Below are positions 1-12,104 of a stretch of DNA of 64,000 nt, piece by piece. The position numbers were made by a program, and so were the translations under genes. The DNA is from Timema cristinae (Eukaryota > Arthropoda > Insecta > Phasmatodea > Timematidae). Position 1 is the stretch's first letter, and each line of letters starts with the position of its first letter. The stretch is taken from the NCBI GenBank assembly GCA_039000515.1, contig JBCFYV010000935.1, forward strand, positions 865,702-929,701, given 5' to 3'. Under the pieces are notes generated by a model that saw only the letters and a program-made list of their open reading frames with translations, was not told the DNA's origin and did no database searches.

Positions 1-1985
1 AGTTGACAACCACTGTCTCTCAACTGAGAGGCTAGTACATCGGATCTTTGTAAATGGCCACAACTGTGGAGGAGCAGCGAAAGGTTATAATTGGCTCCCC
101 AAATTAGGGGCAAGGAACGTTATAACCTATTCATGAAAATACTAAACACTGTGGAAACATAATAGAAACTTGTCTCACACTCTGTTTAATGTCAAACCCT
201 TCGCTTGAAGCCCCATCTAACACACGCTTTACTTCCATCAAACACCACATTAATTGAATGCATCCACACCATATTCTCTAGGAACAATCCCAAATATACT
301 CCTATTTACCAGATCATACGCTTTTTTACAGTTCAACAAATGCACAAAATACTTTCTTTCTTACTGACATGCATTTCTCGGTCACTTTTGGAATGCAAAT
401 ATTTGGTCCAAGCAATTCTACCTGGCATGAAACAACATTTCACAACTCAAATCATGCCCACAGCTCTTTCACGCACTCTCTCAATTAAAACTCTCCTAAA
501 AACTTGGCCTGGAATAATTAACTATTAATTGCTCTATAATTATTAAATTCACTCTTACTGACCTTTGTATACAAAGGAGCAATGATGGTATTCTTCCAGT
601 CATTATGAACGTTCACAATCCCAGCACACACATTGAACAACTCACACAATCGGGCAAGAAGTACCGTGCCCCCACAATAAGCATTTTATTTGTGATCCTA
701 TCTATGCTGTTAGCTTTGCTATTCTTTAATATTTTCATAACTTTAACATCTTAGCCTTGTTAATTTCTTTCATTCCTTATAAAATTTTCTCTATCTTCTG
801 CTTCTTTCTCCACATTTTCATTATGAAATTGATCAAAATACATTCTCTGTCACTCTTTTATGCCGTTTTCATCCCAGATTATCTGATCACATACATTTTG
901 AAATCCACAGGTATTTGCTTGCACTCTTTGTTGAGTTCTATTTACTTACTTTCAGAACAGCTTCTTATTAACTTCAAAATGATTCTGAATTAATTTTCCT
1001 TTTATCCCATTTGCTCTTTACTCTTCTTTACTACTTTTTACATTAATTTTTTTCTCTCTGTATATTTCCCACAACTCCTAATGTTCTTTTTCACTTTTCA
1101 CAATAATTATTCACTTGTATGCTTATTTATTTTCTATCACAGATTCCTTCACCTATTCATTCCCCATGCATCCCTTTTTAAGTTACCCAACACCGCAGAT
1201 CTATACATAACTTTTGCACATTCCACTACAGCCTCTTTTATTCTATCCCAAGCCTTTTCAATAGCATTTTAATATTCGTTTTGACATTCCATTCATGCTC
1301 TTGTAAAGCTAAATTTTCCTCAGCAATCTTTCATATTACTCTCTCACAATTTTATCTTTCAACTTTTACACTTTCACTCTTACTTGCTTACTATTCTTGC
1401 ACTGCTTCTTCACAAATTTTCTACATAATTCAACTTCTGAAATCACTTGAAAGTGATTCTTCTACAATCAGCTCCATGCACAGCCATTGTGTTCTTTATT
1501 AAACTTCTCAATCTCTCATTATACACCACACCATCAATAATCGTTCTCGAATATCCCCTTTGCCATGTATACAAATGAATTTATTTGTGCTTTAACCATG
1601 TATTCGACACAAAAAAAAACCTTTTTCTAAACACAGATTCACTAATTCATTACCATTCTCGTTCACCCTGTCAACACCATACCTTCCTAACATTAATTCT
1701 AATTTCTCTCTTTGGATACCCGCCCAACCATTATTATCTGCTAACAAAATAATTCTTTCATCTGGTCTCGAGATGCATTTAATACTTCATTGAGCTTATT
1801 TCAAAACTCTGCTCTCACATTCTTGGATTCACCTTCCACTGTAGCATAAACAGCAGCCAACATAATTCTAAAAAGACTTATTTTCATACGTGCCCATAGC
1901 AATCTAGATGACACCAACTCATTTCTTCTTACAAACAGCTTAGCTGTTAGGATATTACCTACTGAGCGACCCTTGACCAATCATA
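1..1985 (-). mobile_element. Degenerate non-LTR retrotransposon (LINE), endonuclease to reverse transcriptase
   Basis: Conceptual minus-strand translation, allowing several frameshifts and stops, gives the order expected of a LINE ORF2. An APE-type endonuclease lies at about 1500-1985, with LLWARMKISLF near 1880-1915, NENGNELVNLCLEKG near 1630-1670 and the conserved SNTWLKHK near 1590-1611. A linker containing AWDRIKEAVVECAKV lies near 1190-1260. A reverse transcriptase lies at about 130-760, with NDWKNTIIAPLYTKV then NNYRAIN near 525-610, FMPGRIAWTKYLHSK near 390-430, and GFDIKQSVRQ then IFMNRL near 130-200. The catalytic YADD block is not clearly legible before the left edge, so the element continues outside the window. 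Ordinary AT-rich drift and frameshifts show it is dead. The motif order is typical of this protein class, but I did not assign a clade. Confidence 0.85.
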
Positions 1986-2059
1986 TATATAATATAAAAT
2001 CATATTTATATATATATAAATCATTATATATATATAATGATATATATATATAATTTGAT

Positions 2060-3467
2060 AAGCCTGTTTCCGGTAATAGAAATTACAAGGAAATGACTGA
2101 ACAGATGTTTACAAACGACCACTAATTTTAACGGTTAGGAGACCAGGATTTTGGGAAAAATAGTAATTTTCCACGAAAACCCGATTTTCACAGATAATTT
2201 TCAGTTTTTAATTTTTTGTTTGGCTACCTACCATGGACACCGTTATTTTCTGCGTGGCTGTAAATCTCTAAATAAAATATAACTCTTTGGCTGAAATATA
2301 ATAAATAAATCTTTATTTGTTTGTCCGAACATATCACAATTTTATCTTTGGATGCTGGTCATAGCACATCTAAATAGAGATGCCTGAACTGGGGAAACAT
2401 TTATTTTTTATTGGAACGTCATCATCAAATATATTCGTAATTTAAAGACTTAAATAACTTGTATCAACTATAGTCAAATATGGCTAACCCTCAGATTAAA
2501 GTCACCCCTCCATACCTATTAAACAATGTCTTGAAAGGTTCATCTACCATATTTTCTTTATGATTCATGCTTTTAAATCAGTATTTTGAAAATCCGTTAA
2601 TGTAACTGTTTATGATAGTGGAAAATGCAGTATAGTAATATTATTGCGATTATTATTTTTTAAATGAAATGTACTTAATTTATTAATTGGGAAATATCTC
2701 TGGTTATGACTTGCTCACGTTGTTTTATGTGCGTGCTACACGTTTAGGATATTACCTTATTAATAGGAGCTTCTAGGTTCTGTGTAAAAGAAGAGTAAGT
2801 CTTCCGTGCCTGTGATGTATCTTAGGGGAAATGTATAGTTACGTTATTAGACGATGGTCGATCATTGCCATACAATATAATATGCGGATGAAAATTATTG
2901 CACTTTCCATATTTAATATTTTGTCTATGTTTATCATTAACTTTTTTCTCAAATATTGATGTTTATCAATTAAAGATATATTGATTTTGTCATTATTCTT
3001 AAGCAGGCGTACCTTCTCCCTGATAGGTAAAATAAAGTGTATACAGTTAATTTTTCCAAGTAACATTCATAGTTTAAAAAGTGTATATATATTTTCCATT
3101 GTTGTGGAGGACAAAAATTAACTTCAGTTTGCTTTTACCACAACTGTGTGCATTGTATGTCTCTGAGAGCAATAGTTTGCTGTTATTAAATAGTTCAAGA
3201 GATGGTTGGAATAAAATATTCAGTAATATTCGCTTAGAGAGATATAAGAAATCAATAGTGTTCAAAGCCTCGTATCTTGGTGCACATGCTGGGATTAAAG
3301 TACAATCTACTACCACTAGAGTCCACTAGAGTATAATGCTACCAGGTAGATTTTCTTTATGTTACTGAGAATTATTTTTCAAGTTCAGATGTTTCAAATC
3401 TTTTTTATTTGATAGGGTGTATACTTTATGCTGACATTAAACCTGCTCTTTAGCAATAGAACAAAGT
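2060..3467. other. AT-rich stretch without recognised genes
   Basis: No ORF of recognisable family, SINE head or long repeat was seen. Just upstream, 1978-2055 holds two AT-only palindromes (around 2005-2022 and 2022-2041) made of alternating TA, which could extrude hairpins. The short ORFs at 2839-3066 and 3074-3329 are AT-biased and show no family motif. Confidence 0.5.
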
Positions 3468-3595
3468 TGAGTGTTGTTTGAGAGCTAGTGTTGGGCTAGT
3501 GTGGTCATAGTGAATAAATCCGCTCGGTTTAAGAAAGGCTGGTCAATGGCATTAATACTACGCTAGCACCCAAACAAACAACACTCAGGCTGGTT
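3468..3595. repeat. Short inverted repeat, possible MITE remnant
   Basis: TGAGTGTTGTTTG near 3468-3480 is answered by CAAACAACACTCA near 3576-3590. A second partly matching block, GTTGGGCTAGTG against CGCTAGCACCC, lies inside. The arms flank about 90 bases. No target-site duplication or transposase is visible, so the MITE assignment is inferred. Confidence 0.35.
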
Positions 3596-3884
3596 CTTGA
3601 ATACCCCCAGAAGTATTTGTCTACACTCTAATATTGAAAAGACAGTTACATTACAATTTACGTAAGGGGGATTTATTGTAAGAACTTTTAAAAATACTAG
3701 TAACTAGTATGTCAGTTGGTCCATGTTACTACTAGGCTTATGAGCTAAAAGATTATAAGTATATAAATAACCGAATCTACTAAGTCGTGAGAAATTAAAA
3801 AAAGTAATAAATTTGAAATACCTAAGGTGTGACAGGTTCAGCACCGTCATTAGAGATAATTTAGATCCCCCCTTTCCATACTCA

Positions 3885-4187
3885 TACATTAAATAAATGG
3901 TTCCAACATACAACCGAACTATAACGCTTAAACCACTAAGTTGCTGTCGTCTTCTATATACTGATAGCGGGTTCCATGTGGTCAGCATGACAATCCCTCC
4001 CTGAGTTAATCTCAATTATTTAGACCGGAGTAATTAATTTACCGTTCAAGTAGCTCCTCATTTATGTTCACGAGGTTGAGTTGAACTTATTCCAGACATA
4101 TTGCTCTACAGAAAAATCAGGAATCCCGAGAAGTTTGGATCTGTAGTAAGGTCCTCTAACCGCTATACGTCAGAGACTAAACTGGGA
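3885..4187 (-). mobile_element. tRNA-headed SINE, family C, copy 1
   Basis: This stretch shares with 27915-28225 and 12105-12263 a body containing TTCAAGTAGCTCCTCATTTA and CACGAGGTTGAGTT (plus-strand reading). It ends at the right with a tRNA-like head read on the minus strand (TCTCTGACG, TATAGCGGTTAGAGGACC). The head resembles the unit of the satellite that starts about 700 bases downstream. No target-site duplication was identified. Confidence 0.55.
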
Positions 4188-4189
4188 CC

Positions 4190-4880
4190 CCTCTCTCTCT
4201 GATTGGCTGTTGATTTTCCCCCTCCCCTCCCCTTGACAACCATTCCAGTGTTCCAGACATGTTGGTTCTTGTTAAAAGATGTTGGTACTTGTATTTTATT
4301 GTTTTATTTGTTTTTTATGTATGCTATTTGCTTTTTTATTTGTGGTCAATGGTTATTTATGTATGTTCATTGCTTTTTTATTTGTGCTCATTGGTTATTT
4401 ATGTACTGGGTAGGACTGGGATGGGACGTTGGAGTTATTTATTTATTTATTGGCGTGCAGTCCACGGTGTCAGGCGCAGCACAGGCACGGAGCACGAAGC
4501 TCTCCAGACGACAGCGTAGCGAAGAGTGTGACCACCGAGCAGCTGGGAGCGTATCACGGCCGTAAGGCCCCTTTCACTTTTCCTTCATTCCCCACCCTTA
4601 ACACATCGCCGCGAACAGAATAAGCTAAGTTACACTGACTGCTCCCTCACTCTATTGGACTGCCTTTCACTTCCCGAAACAAACAACACTAACCTCTCCT
4701 AACGTTCGTTAGGAATAGAGTGTGAACTTTGGTTCCCCTGCCTTGAGACCTCTTTCACTGCCCCTCACTCTCCCCTCCTTCAAGGCATATGTTGCAACCC
4801 CATATGTGGTAAAGGGTTTTCTCGGTGTCGTCATCGCAATGTCACAACCCCCTTTGTGGTATTAAGTTTTTTCCCGGTGA
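4190..4880. other. GC-richer unassigned stretch with a short direct repeat
   Basis: About 4328-4405 carries two copies of a 42-base TTTTTTATTTGTG...TTATTTATGTA unit. Bases 4430-4790 are clearly GC-richer than the surroundings and hold a long open plus-strand frame (4203-4565), but I recognise no protein family. It could be part of a transposon. Two similar blocks, CAACCCCATATGTGGTAAAG near 4795 and CAACCCCCTTTGTGGTATTA near 4845, look like a diverged tandem pair. Confidence 0.4.
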
Positions 4881-6887
4881 TGTCGCAAGTAGAGAGCATT
4901 AACACAGCTCTGATTACGCACAGAAGACACTAGATTACACAGACTAACCTGTGTCCTGTTTATCTGGATCCAGGAACTCTAACCACTAAACTACAGAGAC
5001 TAAACTGGGACCTGTTGATCTGTAGCCAGGATTTTGACCACAAGAATACAGAAACTAATCTTGGACCTGTGGACACGCAGCCAGGAACTCTGACGACTAT
5101 ACGACAGAGACTAGCCTGGGACATGTGTATCTCTAGCCAGTAATTATGACCACTAGACTATAGAGACTAACCTGGGACCTTTTAATCTTTAGCCATTAAC
5201 TCTGACAACTAGTCTACAGGGACAAAAATGGGACTTGTTGATGTGTAGTCGGAAACTCTGATCACTTGACTAAAGAGACTAACCTGAGAACTTAAGATAG
5301 CAACTATGACAACTAGACTACAGAGACTAACCTAGGAACTGTGTAGATGTAGCCAGGAACACTGAACACCAGTCTACAGAGATAAACTTGAGACTTGTAG
5401 ATGTTTAGCTAGGAATTCTGAGAACTAGACTACATACACTAGCCTGGAACCTGTGTTTCTATATCCAAGAACTATGACCTTTAGAGTAAAGAGAGTAACC
5501 TGTGACCTGTTGATATTCAGCCAGGAGCTCTGACAACTAGACTAGATATACTAACCTGTGACCTGTTGATATTTAGCCAGGAACTCTGACCACTAGACTA
5601 GATATACTAACCTGTGACCTGTTGATATTTAGCCAGGAACTCTGACCACTAGACTAGATATACTAACCTGTGACATGTTGATATTTAGCCAGGAGCTCTG
5701 ACAACTAGACTAGATATACTAACCTGTGACCTGTTGATATTTAGCCAGGAACTCTGACCACTAGACTAGATATACTAACCTGGGACATGTTGATATTTAG
5801 CCAGGAGCTCTGACAACTAGACTAGATATACTAACCTGTGACCTGTTGATATTTAGCCAGGAACTCTGACCACTAGACTAGATATACTAACCTGGGACAT
5901 GTTGATATTTAGCCAGGAGCTCTGACAACTAGACTAGATATACTAACCTGGGACCTGTTGATATTTAGCCAGGAGCTCTGACAACTAGACTAGATATACT
6001 AACCTGTGACCTGTTGATATTTAGCCAGGAGCTCTGACAACTAGACTAGATATACTAACCTGTGACCTGTTGATATTTAGCCAGGAACTCTGACCACTAG
6101 ACTAGATATACTAACCTGTGACCTGTTGATATTTAGCCAGGAACTCTGACCACTAGACTAGATATACTAACCTGTGACCTGTTGATATTTAGCCAGGAAC
6201 TCTGACCACTAGACTAGATATACTAACCTGTGACCTGTTGATATTTAGCCAGGAGCTCTGACAACTAGACTAGATATACTAACCTGGGACATGTTGATAT
6301 TTAGCCAGGAACTCTGACCACTAGACTAGATATACTAACCTGTGACCTGTTGATATTTAGCCAGGAGCTCTGACAACTAGACTAGATATACTAACCTGGG
6401 ACATGTTGATATGTAGCCAGGAACTCTGACAACTAGACTAGATATACTAACCTGTGACCTGTTGATATTTAGCCAGGAACTCTGACCACTAGACTAGATA
6501 TACTAACCTGGGACATGTTGATATTTAGCCAGGAGCTCTGACAACTAGACTAGATATACTAACCTGTGACCTGTTGATATTTAGCCAGGAACTCTGACAA
6601 CTAGACTAGATATACTAACCTGTGACCTGTTGATATTTAGCCAGGAACTCTGACCACTAGACTAAAGAGATTTACCTGAGAGCTGTAGATAGGAAATCTG
6701 ACAACTACACTAATAAAACTAACCTGGGACCTGTGTATCCATATACAGGAACTCTGACCACTAGACTACAGAGACTAACCTGAGAGCTGTTGATATGTAG
6801 CCAGGAACTCTGTCTACAAGACTGTAGAGACTAACCTGGGACCTGTGGAACTGTAGCCAGGAACTCTCACCACAAGAATACAAAGAC

Positions 6888-6888
<1 letters not shown>
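4880..6888. repeat. 56-bp satellite array derived from a tRNA-like SINE head
   Basis: Between about 5550 and 6660 the unit is 56 bases, for example ACTAACC starting at 5550 and again at 5606. Diverged units extend to both sides (about 4900-5550 and 6660-6888). Variants alternate GGAACTCTGACCACTAG with GGAGCTCTGACAACTAG, and TGTGACC with GGGACAT. On the minus strand each unit reads CTAGTGGTCAGAGTTCCTGG followed by AGGTCCCAGGTTAG. This resembles a Pol III A box and a degraded B box, as in the family C SINE heads at 4187 and 12263. About 20 units are regular. Confidence 0.9.
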
Positions 6889-6959
<71 letters not shown>

Positions 6960-7400
6960 GCCTTTATTTATTTGGTGAAGTTAAGGCGTTAGCCTTCTCT
7001 TCCACTTAACCAGTGTTGAATACAACATACACTATTACATTTATTGAAATACAATTTAATATACAAATATTCAAATAAGTAGAAAAACATTCGCACGCTC
7101 ATTCACACACACTCGTATAAAGCTCAAGTAGTTTCAAGAACTCAGTTTAACTCATTAGACAAGATAAATTGCTTAACCACACACTAGAAGGGGAGTCTAG
7201 ATGTTAGATGACGAGTAGAGTTATCTAGTTTGTTCCAAGCCTGTATTGCCAGAACAGTGAAAGAACGAGCATATGTTTGAGATCTATGTATGGTCATATA
7301 CATCTGTAGAGTGGATTCTGATCTAGTAGCTCGGCTATGTTTATCTTTAAGAAATAGGAACCGTAGGAAAGGGATTGGGGGCTGAATGTTGATAAAAAAT
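6889..7400 (-). mobile_element. 3' end of a LINE with (TAA)n tail
   Basis: Read on the minus strand, about 7190-7400 encodes a typical C-terminal tail of a non-LTR reverse transcriptase. It contains RATRSESTLQMYMTIHRS, then QTYARSFTVLAIQAWNKLDN, then LTSRLPF, a stop, and CVVKQFILSNELN near 7140-7190. A 3' untranslated stretch follows, ending in AAATAAATAAAGGC and a (TAT)n or (TAA)n run at about 6890-6958, which is the expected 3' tail. The upstream part of the ORF enters poor-quality sequence and the assembly gap, so the element may be longer than seen. The general pattern (Y-A-[KR]-S-F-x-x-x-A-I-x-x-W-N-x-L) is common to many LINE clades, so no clade is named. Confidence 0.75.
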
Positions 7401-7895
7401 TTTGTGAAGCAAAAACTAATAAAGGGAGCCCCAAACCCTTTTATTTATTCTTAAACCAACCCAGTTTTATTCAAATACTTTGAAAAAATGGTCATGTTTT
7501 GTTTTTTAATTAAATAAAGTATCGAACACCCTTGTTTTTTTTTGTAGGGCGTTCTGCTAAAATCGTTTTCTTAAAGGGCATTTATACAAAGTCACAGTAG
7601 TCCCAAGTGTGGGGATTATTAAAACTTTGGGCCAGGATAAGTCTTAAAATTAAATGGGATAAAATTCTTTTCTTCTCAGTGAATGTAAGCAGGTATACAC
7701 TTTTTTGCAAATTTGAAGTTTCTTATCTGTCCAATTAAGAAATTTTCCCTCAAAAAAATCACACCCAAAGGGTTTTTTGTAATTGTTGCAGTTTTTACAG
7801 TGGCACTCCTAATCTTTTCAGTCAGTAGGGAAAAAGGGCCCCATTCCCCGGTTTAATCCCGCTTGTTCCTATAAGAAAAGGGTTTTTAGTTTTAT
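7400..7895. other. Low-quality contig end beside the gap
   Basis: Homopolymers are unusually frequent and long here (GGGCCCC, CCCAAAGGGTTTTTT, TTTTTTTTT, AAAAAAGGG). Fragments of the LINE ORF continue into it with many frameshifts. This looks like unpolished sequence rather than biology. Confidence 0.5.
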
Positions 7896-7995
7896 NNNNN
7901 NNNNNNNNNNNNNNNNNNNNNNNNNNNNNNNNNNNNNNNNNNNNNNNNNNNNNNNNNNNNNNNNNNNNNNNNNNNNNNNNNNNNNNNNNNNNNNN
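7896..7995. other. Assembly gap of exactly 100 N
   Basis: A run of exactly 100 N, the usual placeholder for a gap of unknown size. The minus-strand ORF apparently spanning it (7822-8073) is an artefact. Confidence 0.99.
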
Positions 7996-8159
7996 GCTAG
8001 CTAGTTTACGAGCGTGGTGAAATAAAAATATTTTCTTATGTCTCCATCTTTTTACTTCTATTTTGATTTTCAAAGATTATTACTTTATATAAAAATTACA
8101 ATCCTGAGCTATCACCTACATAACTACGACGCGATTTTTGTTTGTTGGTGATGAGTTAT

Positions 8160-8448
8160 TAGGCATGGAAATGGTTATGTTGGCAACAGAGAGGACGAAC
8201 AAAACGCGGATTTATTTACTGTGTTATTGTTATTATTATTGTTACTTTTATTATTATTTGAAGTTAAAGAGCGGCGCCTCGCTAGAGTCATTTGTCATGC
8301 GTAGTGTTGCAGGTTCCCCGCCGCTAGACAGCACAACGTTTGGAAACACGTCGTGCATTAGAAAGACGTATGAAGGCATTGCTTTGTTGTTCTTCCACAT
8401 TGACAGTCAGCCATCTTGTTCATTGTTGGATCTAGGAACATAGCCTAT
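8160..8448 (+). promoter_or_regulatory. GC-rich island, candidate promoter and 5' UTR
   Basis: Base composition rises sharply against the AT-rich background, with CpG-bearing stretches such as GAGCGGCGCCTCGC near 8268 and CCCCGCCGC near 8315. CAGCCATCTTG near 8408 matches the reverse complement of the YY1-type AAGATGGC motif found near some start sites. It sits directly upstream of an ATG with a good splice donor 39 bases on. No transcript evidence is available. Confidence 0.3.
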
Positions 8449-8487
8449 ATGGAGGGAGCAGGTGTTTTAGCGGAATTATATTTAAAG
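8449..8487 (+). CDS. Candidate first coding exon, 13 codons
   Basis: An ATG at 8449 opens a 13-codon frame (MEGAGVLAELYLK) that ends in AAG followed by GTGAGG, a near-consensus splice donor at 8488. The GC-rich upstream stretch would serve as promoter and 5' UTR. The exon ends in phase 0, so it is compatible with the phase-0 start of the candidate exon at 58014, although that intron would be nearly 50 kb. A 39-base open frame proves nothing by itself. The support is the combination of island, ATG and donor. The product is unknown. Confidence 0.25.
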
Positions 8488-9497
8488 GTGAGGTCAAAAA
8501 CCCTCCATATCCAAACTAAATAAAACTTCAGTGAATAAAGTTAACGGGATTTAAATTTACTTTTGCATGGCATATTGATCTAGACTTCTTATTTCACCAT
8601 TAACAATGATGCTCTCAATGTTTACCTAGAATACCACATCAGCCTATCATGAAATCATGAATTTTAGTAATGCTCTATATTAATAATATTTTGGCTTTTA
8701 TACCTTGGATGTGAATGACTTTTTAACTCAAGACGGCAATTGTTAAACAAAAGACAATGAGATGGTTTTATGTACCTACATTGAACCATGTTCAAAAATA
8801 AAATAAGAGGTAAGTAAATATAAAAACCCTGATAGTAGCATTATTATTTATTTTATTTCTACATAGTCATCGTATTTTAATGAGACAGTTGATTCTATTT
8901 CAAATGAATTGACTAAGCAATGTTTATTATTGGGATATTCTAGAGTACCTACTGTTTAGAAAAAAAAAATTGAAGTGAGCCTCCTATGGAATGAAAAAGT
9001 TATAACAAAAACGTGAACAATGCTTTCAGTTTTGGATATCAAATTAATAATATTTTATTTAACAGTGAGCTTTAGGACTTGTAGTGGCGGCTTTTGTGCG
9101 GGGTAAGGATTTATTGTGTTTATTTTGTTCTCAATCTTGAACTTAGCCTAATACGGTCTTAGGCTGATTTAAATAAAATAATGATTGCATTAGCAAACCT
9201 ATAGAGCTGGATGTAGAAACTAATCTGGATGCGGGGTTTAATTAGTGCAAACGATCAAGTCTGGTTTCTTATAATCAGAAAAAGCAATAATACAATTTCA
9301 TAGCTATAGTCCAATTTTTAAAGGAATAGCCTTTTACAAAATACAAACATATTTTTGCAGCCTAGATTAATAGCATTTTGCTATTTTAAAAGTGTTATTA
9401 TAAATATCTATCATTAGTGACAACTTCAAATAACATGAATTGGCGTATGCATACGTTAAAGTATATCCAGTAACTATTCTACGTTGAATATTACTTC
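8488..9497. other. AT-rich stretch without recognised features
   Basis: No ORF, SINE head or inverted repeat stands out. The bases near 9310-9330 (ATAGTCCAATTTTTAAA) recur near 57695-57712, which may mark a dispersed repeat too decayed to define. Confidence 0.4.
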
Positions 9498-9575
9498 TGA
9501 GAGAACCGCAGGTCTTATGGAGAAAAGGTTTATTTTAGTTTATTCTCCGCTGTTGCCAATTCTCCTCATTTTCAG
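9498..9575 (-). mobile_element. Truncated MITE, same family as 47806-48036
   Basis: TGAGAGAACCGCAGGTCTTA with the following GGAGAAAAGG and TTCAGTGATGTC matches the reverse complement of the right end of the MITE at 47806-48036 over about 75 bases. The other end was not found, so this is a partial copy. Confidence 0.5.
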
Positions 9576-10467
9576 TGATGTCAAAAGGTGTTGTGATAGC
9601 GCAGAATGATCTACCGGTAACATCGACAGATTATCATCGCACAATTTGCCTTATAAATAAGGTATCACACGAAAAAAAAATTCAACGCGGTTTCCTAATA
9701 GTACTTCATATAAGTCATTTATAATAATAATAATTGAATACCTAAACATAAATAATATAACCAAAATTAGTCAGTGTTTTCAAAATAAATTAATGGTTAA
9801 TGGTTAGTTTTACTCTATAAAAATAAATATTTTCAAGACGACACCGAAAAGCTGTTACCGGTGATGACTGAATGGGCCCTCATATGTAAATATACCCGAT
9901 TGCCATATGTTGGAATGCAGCCATCCTAAACTGTCACACTGAACACAATATAAATTCTCCCTAGGTTTATTTTTACAGTCCTCGTAGCAGAACTGTGATG
10001 AAAGTGACTACAAATCTGGGATACCTTAGTTCAATACCGGACAGTGTTTAATTTAGTATTTGTGTTGTGGCCTTTACCATTAGCTAGAAGTAGCTCCTAT
10101 CATTATTCTCAGGAATGGTTAAGACGTGTCAGATATGATAATAAGGTTTAGTTAGTTGGTAAGTCGTGATTGTATTAAGTTGTGTCTTAAGAATCACAAT
10201 TAAAATAACCAAATAAATACTTTACTTATAAGTGACGAACTTTTATAAACGCTATGATAACATTTTATTATATTATTACTTATTTGTGTTATTTTATTAT
10301 ATTTATAAAATATATCTAAATGAAAAGTTTCAGATAGCTTTAAATGACGTATGGATGCAAGAAAAGATATCTAGTAATTCTTTTAGCTGTCATGTAATGT
10401 TCTTCTTATGAAAATTAGATTATTTATATTATTCATATATCTGTGTGTGTTTGTGTTGTCTACATCC
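9576..10467. other. AT-rich stretch without recognised features
   Basis: No gene or well-defined repeat was recognised. A short ATA/TAA run lies at about 9721-9733. Confidence 0.4.
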
Positions 10468-10948
10468 CAATAGTGAAATTGTCCATTTCAACAATTGGGA
10501 AAATTGCTGTTCATTTTTGTTAACTTACTTCTTCCATTGACCCTTGGCCCCTATTGACGAACTTGGCAAAAATGGTTATTAATCTTGCCCAGTTCATGAA
10601 CTGGATTTTATTTGACTAGCTACTAAAAGCTTAACTGAAATCTGTTTTAAGATAGTATCTTAAACTAACCCAACATAACTTAACCTAACTTCTATTCTAA
10701 AACAATAAAAAACTAAATTAACTTAAAGACCAAACCTGTTCTTCGCTTGTCCATTCTACGGGCAAAAACTCTTCTAGTTCATGAATTGGGCAATGATTGG
10801 AGTCTATGAACTAGGCAGCACAAGTGCTACCCAATTCATGAACTATAAGAGTTTTTGACCAATGCTATAGATGGACAATCGAAGAAGCAAGTTCCCAGGA
10901 TAAACAGAAATCTGCCCAATTTATGAAATGGGCAGTTTTACTATTGGG
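10468..10948. mobile_element. MITE-like element with nested inverted repeats
   Basis: The outer ends match as inverted repeats: CCCAATAGTGAAATTGTCCA at the left, and on the minus strand CCCAATAGTAAAACTGCCCA from the right. An inner inverted repeat pairs CAAAAACTCTTCTAGTTCAT (about 10766) with its complement ending near 10856. Flanking it, CTTCGCTTGTCCAT pairs with ATGGACAATCGAAG. The motif GTTCATGAAYTGGG recurs several times. No coding sequence and no certain target duplication were seen, so it is probably a non-autonomous DNA transposon. Confidence 0.55.
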
Positions 10949-12104
10949 GGGGAAACATAACTTACATATTATACTATACCAGTATTTTACGTGAATCTTA
11001 TTAAAACAGATCATAATTATCAGTGGATGACTTACAAACTAAACTAACCTAGCACAGTAGGCTTACTTATTTCATACTCATTAATTTTCTTGCCTTTGAA
11101 TATTTACTAATTATATAGAAAACCCAGCATCTGCACACAAATATTAGAGCTATAGACCCTGTTCACTCTTTTCTGGAATCAAACTCTTTAATTGGGGTGG
11201 ACAATTCTATTCGACAAGCCATTGGAACGGGTTTACTGAATAAGAGTTGAATCTTATTTCCAATCCTAATAAGCATAGCTTCAGTGTGCTTGCGGCAAAT
11301 TGGATTCTTTTTTACTGGCCTTGCATGTTTCCTTTTGTTAAACTAAACGCCTCGGAGAAAACGACTACTATAGAAAACTAAAAAAAACAACCAAAAAAAA
11401 ACATTAAACACTTTAGTAATTTGTCTTCAAAAAGTTTTTTTTAGCTTGTTATTTTTTTAATGACTTGTACGTTTTTGATTCAATCCGTCATAACTTTTTT
11501 TTTATGTGTTTCAGTCTTACGAGACTATTTAAGATGTAATTATTTGTGAAATAAAAAAATATTCTGAAAGGCTATACGATGAAGCACATTGTGAAAATAC
11601 TTGGCACAGGAAATGTTGGGTGAATGTTAGCAAGCCTGACCATGAACCCCCTGACCCTGGAGGGTCGGATTAAAAAACCCAGCAAAGTACACGGTTTTGA
11701 TTTATTTACGTTTTATGGTTTCCACAACTTTTCTCTACACAAATGCTGAGGCAATACTTCCAAAAACTAGCCCTTATCATCTTTATCTCTGGAGTCCACA
11801 AGGTTCTTAAAGACAGCCAATGGCTTCATATGGCATTTTATCAAAAAGAGAATTACCAATCAAGCGTATTAATTATCTGCATGCAACATTTTATTTTAAT
11901 TCGTTGAACTAGGCTTTGATAAGACCACATTGAAAGATTATTAGTGAACTCCAAACTCCATGGCACAACCTGCCATCGAGCCATGCCTACCAGGCTGGCA
12001 CCATCTGTTGGCGAAGATAGGGCAAACTTATACGATAGAGTGTGTCATACCAAAAAATCCCTCCAGCCGCTAATCTCAGCTTTCTTGACCAAATCTGCTA
12101 TGTT
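10949..12104. other. AT-rich stretch without recognised features
   Basis: There are no recognisable genes. The 11944-12237 open frame overlaps the family C SINE and is not coding. A block near 11990 (GGCACCATCTGTTGGCGAA) resembles one near 15670 and may be transposon-derived. Confidence 0.4.

Noticed and set aside
7822..8073. Minus-strand ORF of 83 codons
   Set aside because: It runs through the 100-N gap.
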